Origin: a virus
Virus record (IMG/VR): IMGVR_UViG_3300044970_000960
Span: 1-21,402 of that record
DNA: 21,402 nucleotides
Direction: 5' to 3' (one strand)
The stretch's first letter is position 1, and every line of letters begins with the position of its first letter. Below, piece after piece: positions 20,586 through 21,402 of the stretch. The notes under the pieces are model-generated. The model had not been told where the DNA came from and did not search any database. It saw only the letters and a list, made by a program, of their open reading frames with translations. The position numbers and the translations under genes are program-made.

Positions 20586-20978
20586 TTACTTAATTGGAAG
20601 CTTGGTTACTTTCTCTGGATTACGAGAGAAGGTAATCTTTAGCATACCATCCTTAAGCGTGACTTCATCAACTAGAAATACTGGTGAAATTGGGAATACT
20701 GTCTTAAAGGCCTTTTTAGTTAGCCCCTGATGGACCCAACGTAGGGAATTTTCTGGATAAGCTGAAGAAGGCTGAGCTTCTACAGTTAGCCTGCCGTCTA
20801 CGTATTCAACTGATAGGTCATCTTTGTTATATCCAGCAACTGCCATCTCTAAGATGTAGTTACCAGTCTTATCTTCCTTATATAGATTATAAGGTAAGAA
20901 GGTTTTGGCCGAAGCTAGGTAGTCAAGCTGACCAAAAAGTGCGTCTTCAATTTGACGAATAATATCAAGTGTAGTCAT
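20586..20978 (-). CDS. hsp20: Hsp20 small heat-shock protein (IbpA-like)
   Basis: An ATP-independent holdase chaperone. It has 130 residues with the alpha-crystallin domain: FLPYNLYKEDKTGNYILEMAVAGYNKDDL (27-55) resembles the IbpA YPPYNVE...AVAGF region. DGRLTVEA and the GMLKITF strand (111-117) follow. The end KLPIK offers an L-x-I tail motif similar to the oligomerisation IxI. Hsp20 genes are common in T4-like cyanophages and pelagiphages, where they may aid capsid or tail folding. It has a strong AAGGAG ribosome binding site, an inverted repeat upstream and a strong terminator downstream, so it may be its own transcription unit. Confidence 0.92.
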   Translation of the reverse strand: MTTLDIIRQIEDALFGQLDYLASAKTFLPYNLYKEDKTGNYILEMAVAGYNKDDLSVEYVDGRLTVEAQPSSAYPENSLRWVHQGLTKKAFKTVFPISPVFLVDEVTLKDGMLKITFSRNPEKVTKLPIK

Positions 20979-21003
20979 GTTTTTTTATCTCCTTAAAAGC
21001 AAG

Positions 21004-21032
21004 ATTTTATACGTCCCAAATGGCAACGTATA
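21004..21032 (-). promoter_or_regulatory. Inverted repeat overlapping a TATAAAAT box upstream of hsp20
   Basis: TATACGT (21008-21014) and ACGTATA (21026-21032) form a 7-bp inverted repeat with an 11-base spacer. On the - strand, TATAAAAT (complement of 21004-21011) overlaps one arm and lies 26 bases before the hsp20 start. This could be a late-type promoter with an operator or a 5' mRNA hairpin. The rest of 20979-21074 shows no gene. Confidence 0.35.
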
Positions 21033-21074
21033 GATATATGTTAAGCTATCTTATGGGTAACTAGCAAATAAAAA

Positions 21075-21347
21075 TTATTCGCAAAGTTCTACAAGAGACA
21101 AGATAGCTTCGTTTTTCTCTTCTAGCTCATCTTTGTTACGCTTAAATACCGCAACAGCAGTTGCACGAGTAAGACCTGATGCAAGTCCATACTCTGTCTT
21201 GAGATACGACTGTATCTCTTTGATTACATCTCTAGATGATTCAATGAGCACTAGCTGATCTACTATCTCATTGATTTTAACCTTAAAGTCTTGTGGATCA
21301 AGGGCCTTAGGTTCTGGCTTCTTTTTCTTTTCTGTATTCTCAGTCAT
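21075..21347 (-). CDS. DsbA-like dsDNA-binding protein (late transcription), tentative
   Basis: A 90-residue protein with a disordered basic/Pro N-terminus (TEKKKKPEPKALDP) and a helical body (FKVKINEIVDQLVLIESSRDVIKEIQSYL), then GLTRATAVAVFKRNKDELEE. Size and helical layout fit T4 DsbA (89 residues), a dsDNA-binding protein near late promoters, which in T4 lies beside gene 33 and rnh. This assignment is from general resemblance and context rather than a motif, so it is tentative. Its start overlaps the end of the upstream gene by 8 bases. Confidence 0.5.
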   Translation of the reverse strand: MTENTEKKKKPEPKALDPQDFKVKINEIVDQLVLIESSRDVIKEIQSYLKTEYGLASGLTRATAVAVFKRNKDELEEKNEAILSLVELCE

Positions 21348-21402
21348 TTTTTATAATTTTAAATCCTTTTCTTGTTTCTTTAGGCGGACGTCTGATTACT
21401 CG
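21340..21402 (-). CDS. C-terminal fragment of an upstream gene (cut by window edge)
   Basis: An open frame enters from the right edge and ends at TGA (complement of 21340-21342). It gives 20 basic residues, RVIRRPPKETRKGFKIIKND. It overlaps the DsbA-like start by 8 bases, the usual geometry in this block. In T4 the neighbour of dsbA is gene 33, but the fragment is too short to compare. Confidence 0.45.
   Translation of the reverse strand, partial: RVIRRPPKETRKGFKIIKND

Noticed and set aside
20500-20730. + strand open frame of 76 codons overlapping the hsp20 3' end
   Set aside because: It runs through the hsp20 terminator and opposite the alpha-crystallin domain and has no ribosome binding site.

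Overview
This window looks like part of a T4-like myovirus genome, most likely from an aquatic phage of a Gram-negative host. The best guess is a pelagimyophage (SAR11 phage) or a close cyanophage-like relative. The evidence is the T4 replication block in T4 order (family B DNA polymerase gp43, RecA-like UvsX, a small gene, DnaB-like helicase gp41), tightly overlapping genes, an AT-rich composition, an Hsp20 gene and many small phage-type genes. The host assignment is inference. From memory, curli-related gene clusters have been reported as widespread in metagenomic pelagimyophages with unknown function, which fits this window.

Layout. (1) 1-6637, + strand: end of an upstream gene, then gp43, uvsX, a small gene in the T4 'gene 40' position, gp41, and four small genes including an HExxH protein and a 47-residue gene. 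(2) 6654-8916, +: two basic proteins whose N-termini resemble the T4 capsid-targeting leader of internal (injected) head proteins. One looks nuclease-like (PD-(D/E)XK), the other nucleotidyltransferase-like. (3) 8961-16290, +: eight tightly packed genes directed at the cell envelope. They are two paralogous one-helix membrane proteins, an autotransporter-like outer-membrane protein, CsgF, CsgG, a curlin-repeat protein, a periplasmic FecR-domain protein and a CHASE2 transmembrane adenylate cyclase. (4) A hairpin at 16238-16270, inside the 3' end of the cyclase gene, separates the two convergent gene blocks. (5) 16296-21402, - strand: small basic phage proteins in ATGA-overlapping order, translation factor IF-1, a RecB/MGME1-type nuclease, an MT-A70 methyltransferase, RNase HI, an HNH nuclease, Hsp20 and a DsbA-like protein. 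Several genes of 20-57 residues are fitted between these with short overlaps.

How it fits together. The left block is the replisome and recombination core. The middle operon is the remarkable part: it would give an infected cell a CsgG-type outer-membrane pore, the CsgF pore partner, an amyloid-like substrate, an outer-membrane autotransporter, and an envelope-sensing module (FecR plus CHASE2) with a complete class III cyclase catalytic site. I propose that it modifies the host surface and cAMP signalling during infection; that role is inference. The right block supplies nucleic-acid processing, host translation and chaperone functions.

Base composition is uneven. The replication block is moderately AT-rich and the region right of about 11.4 kb is clearly more AT-rich. 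The catalytic domain of the cyclase forms an island of higher GC inside its own gene. No stretch above 300 bases lacks a gene. I saw no tRNA, CRISPR array, insertion sequence or integrase.
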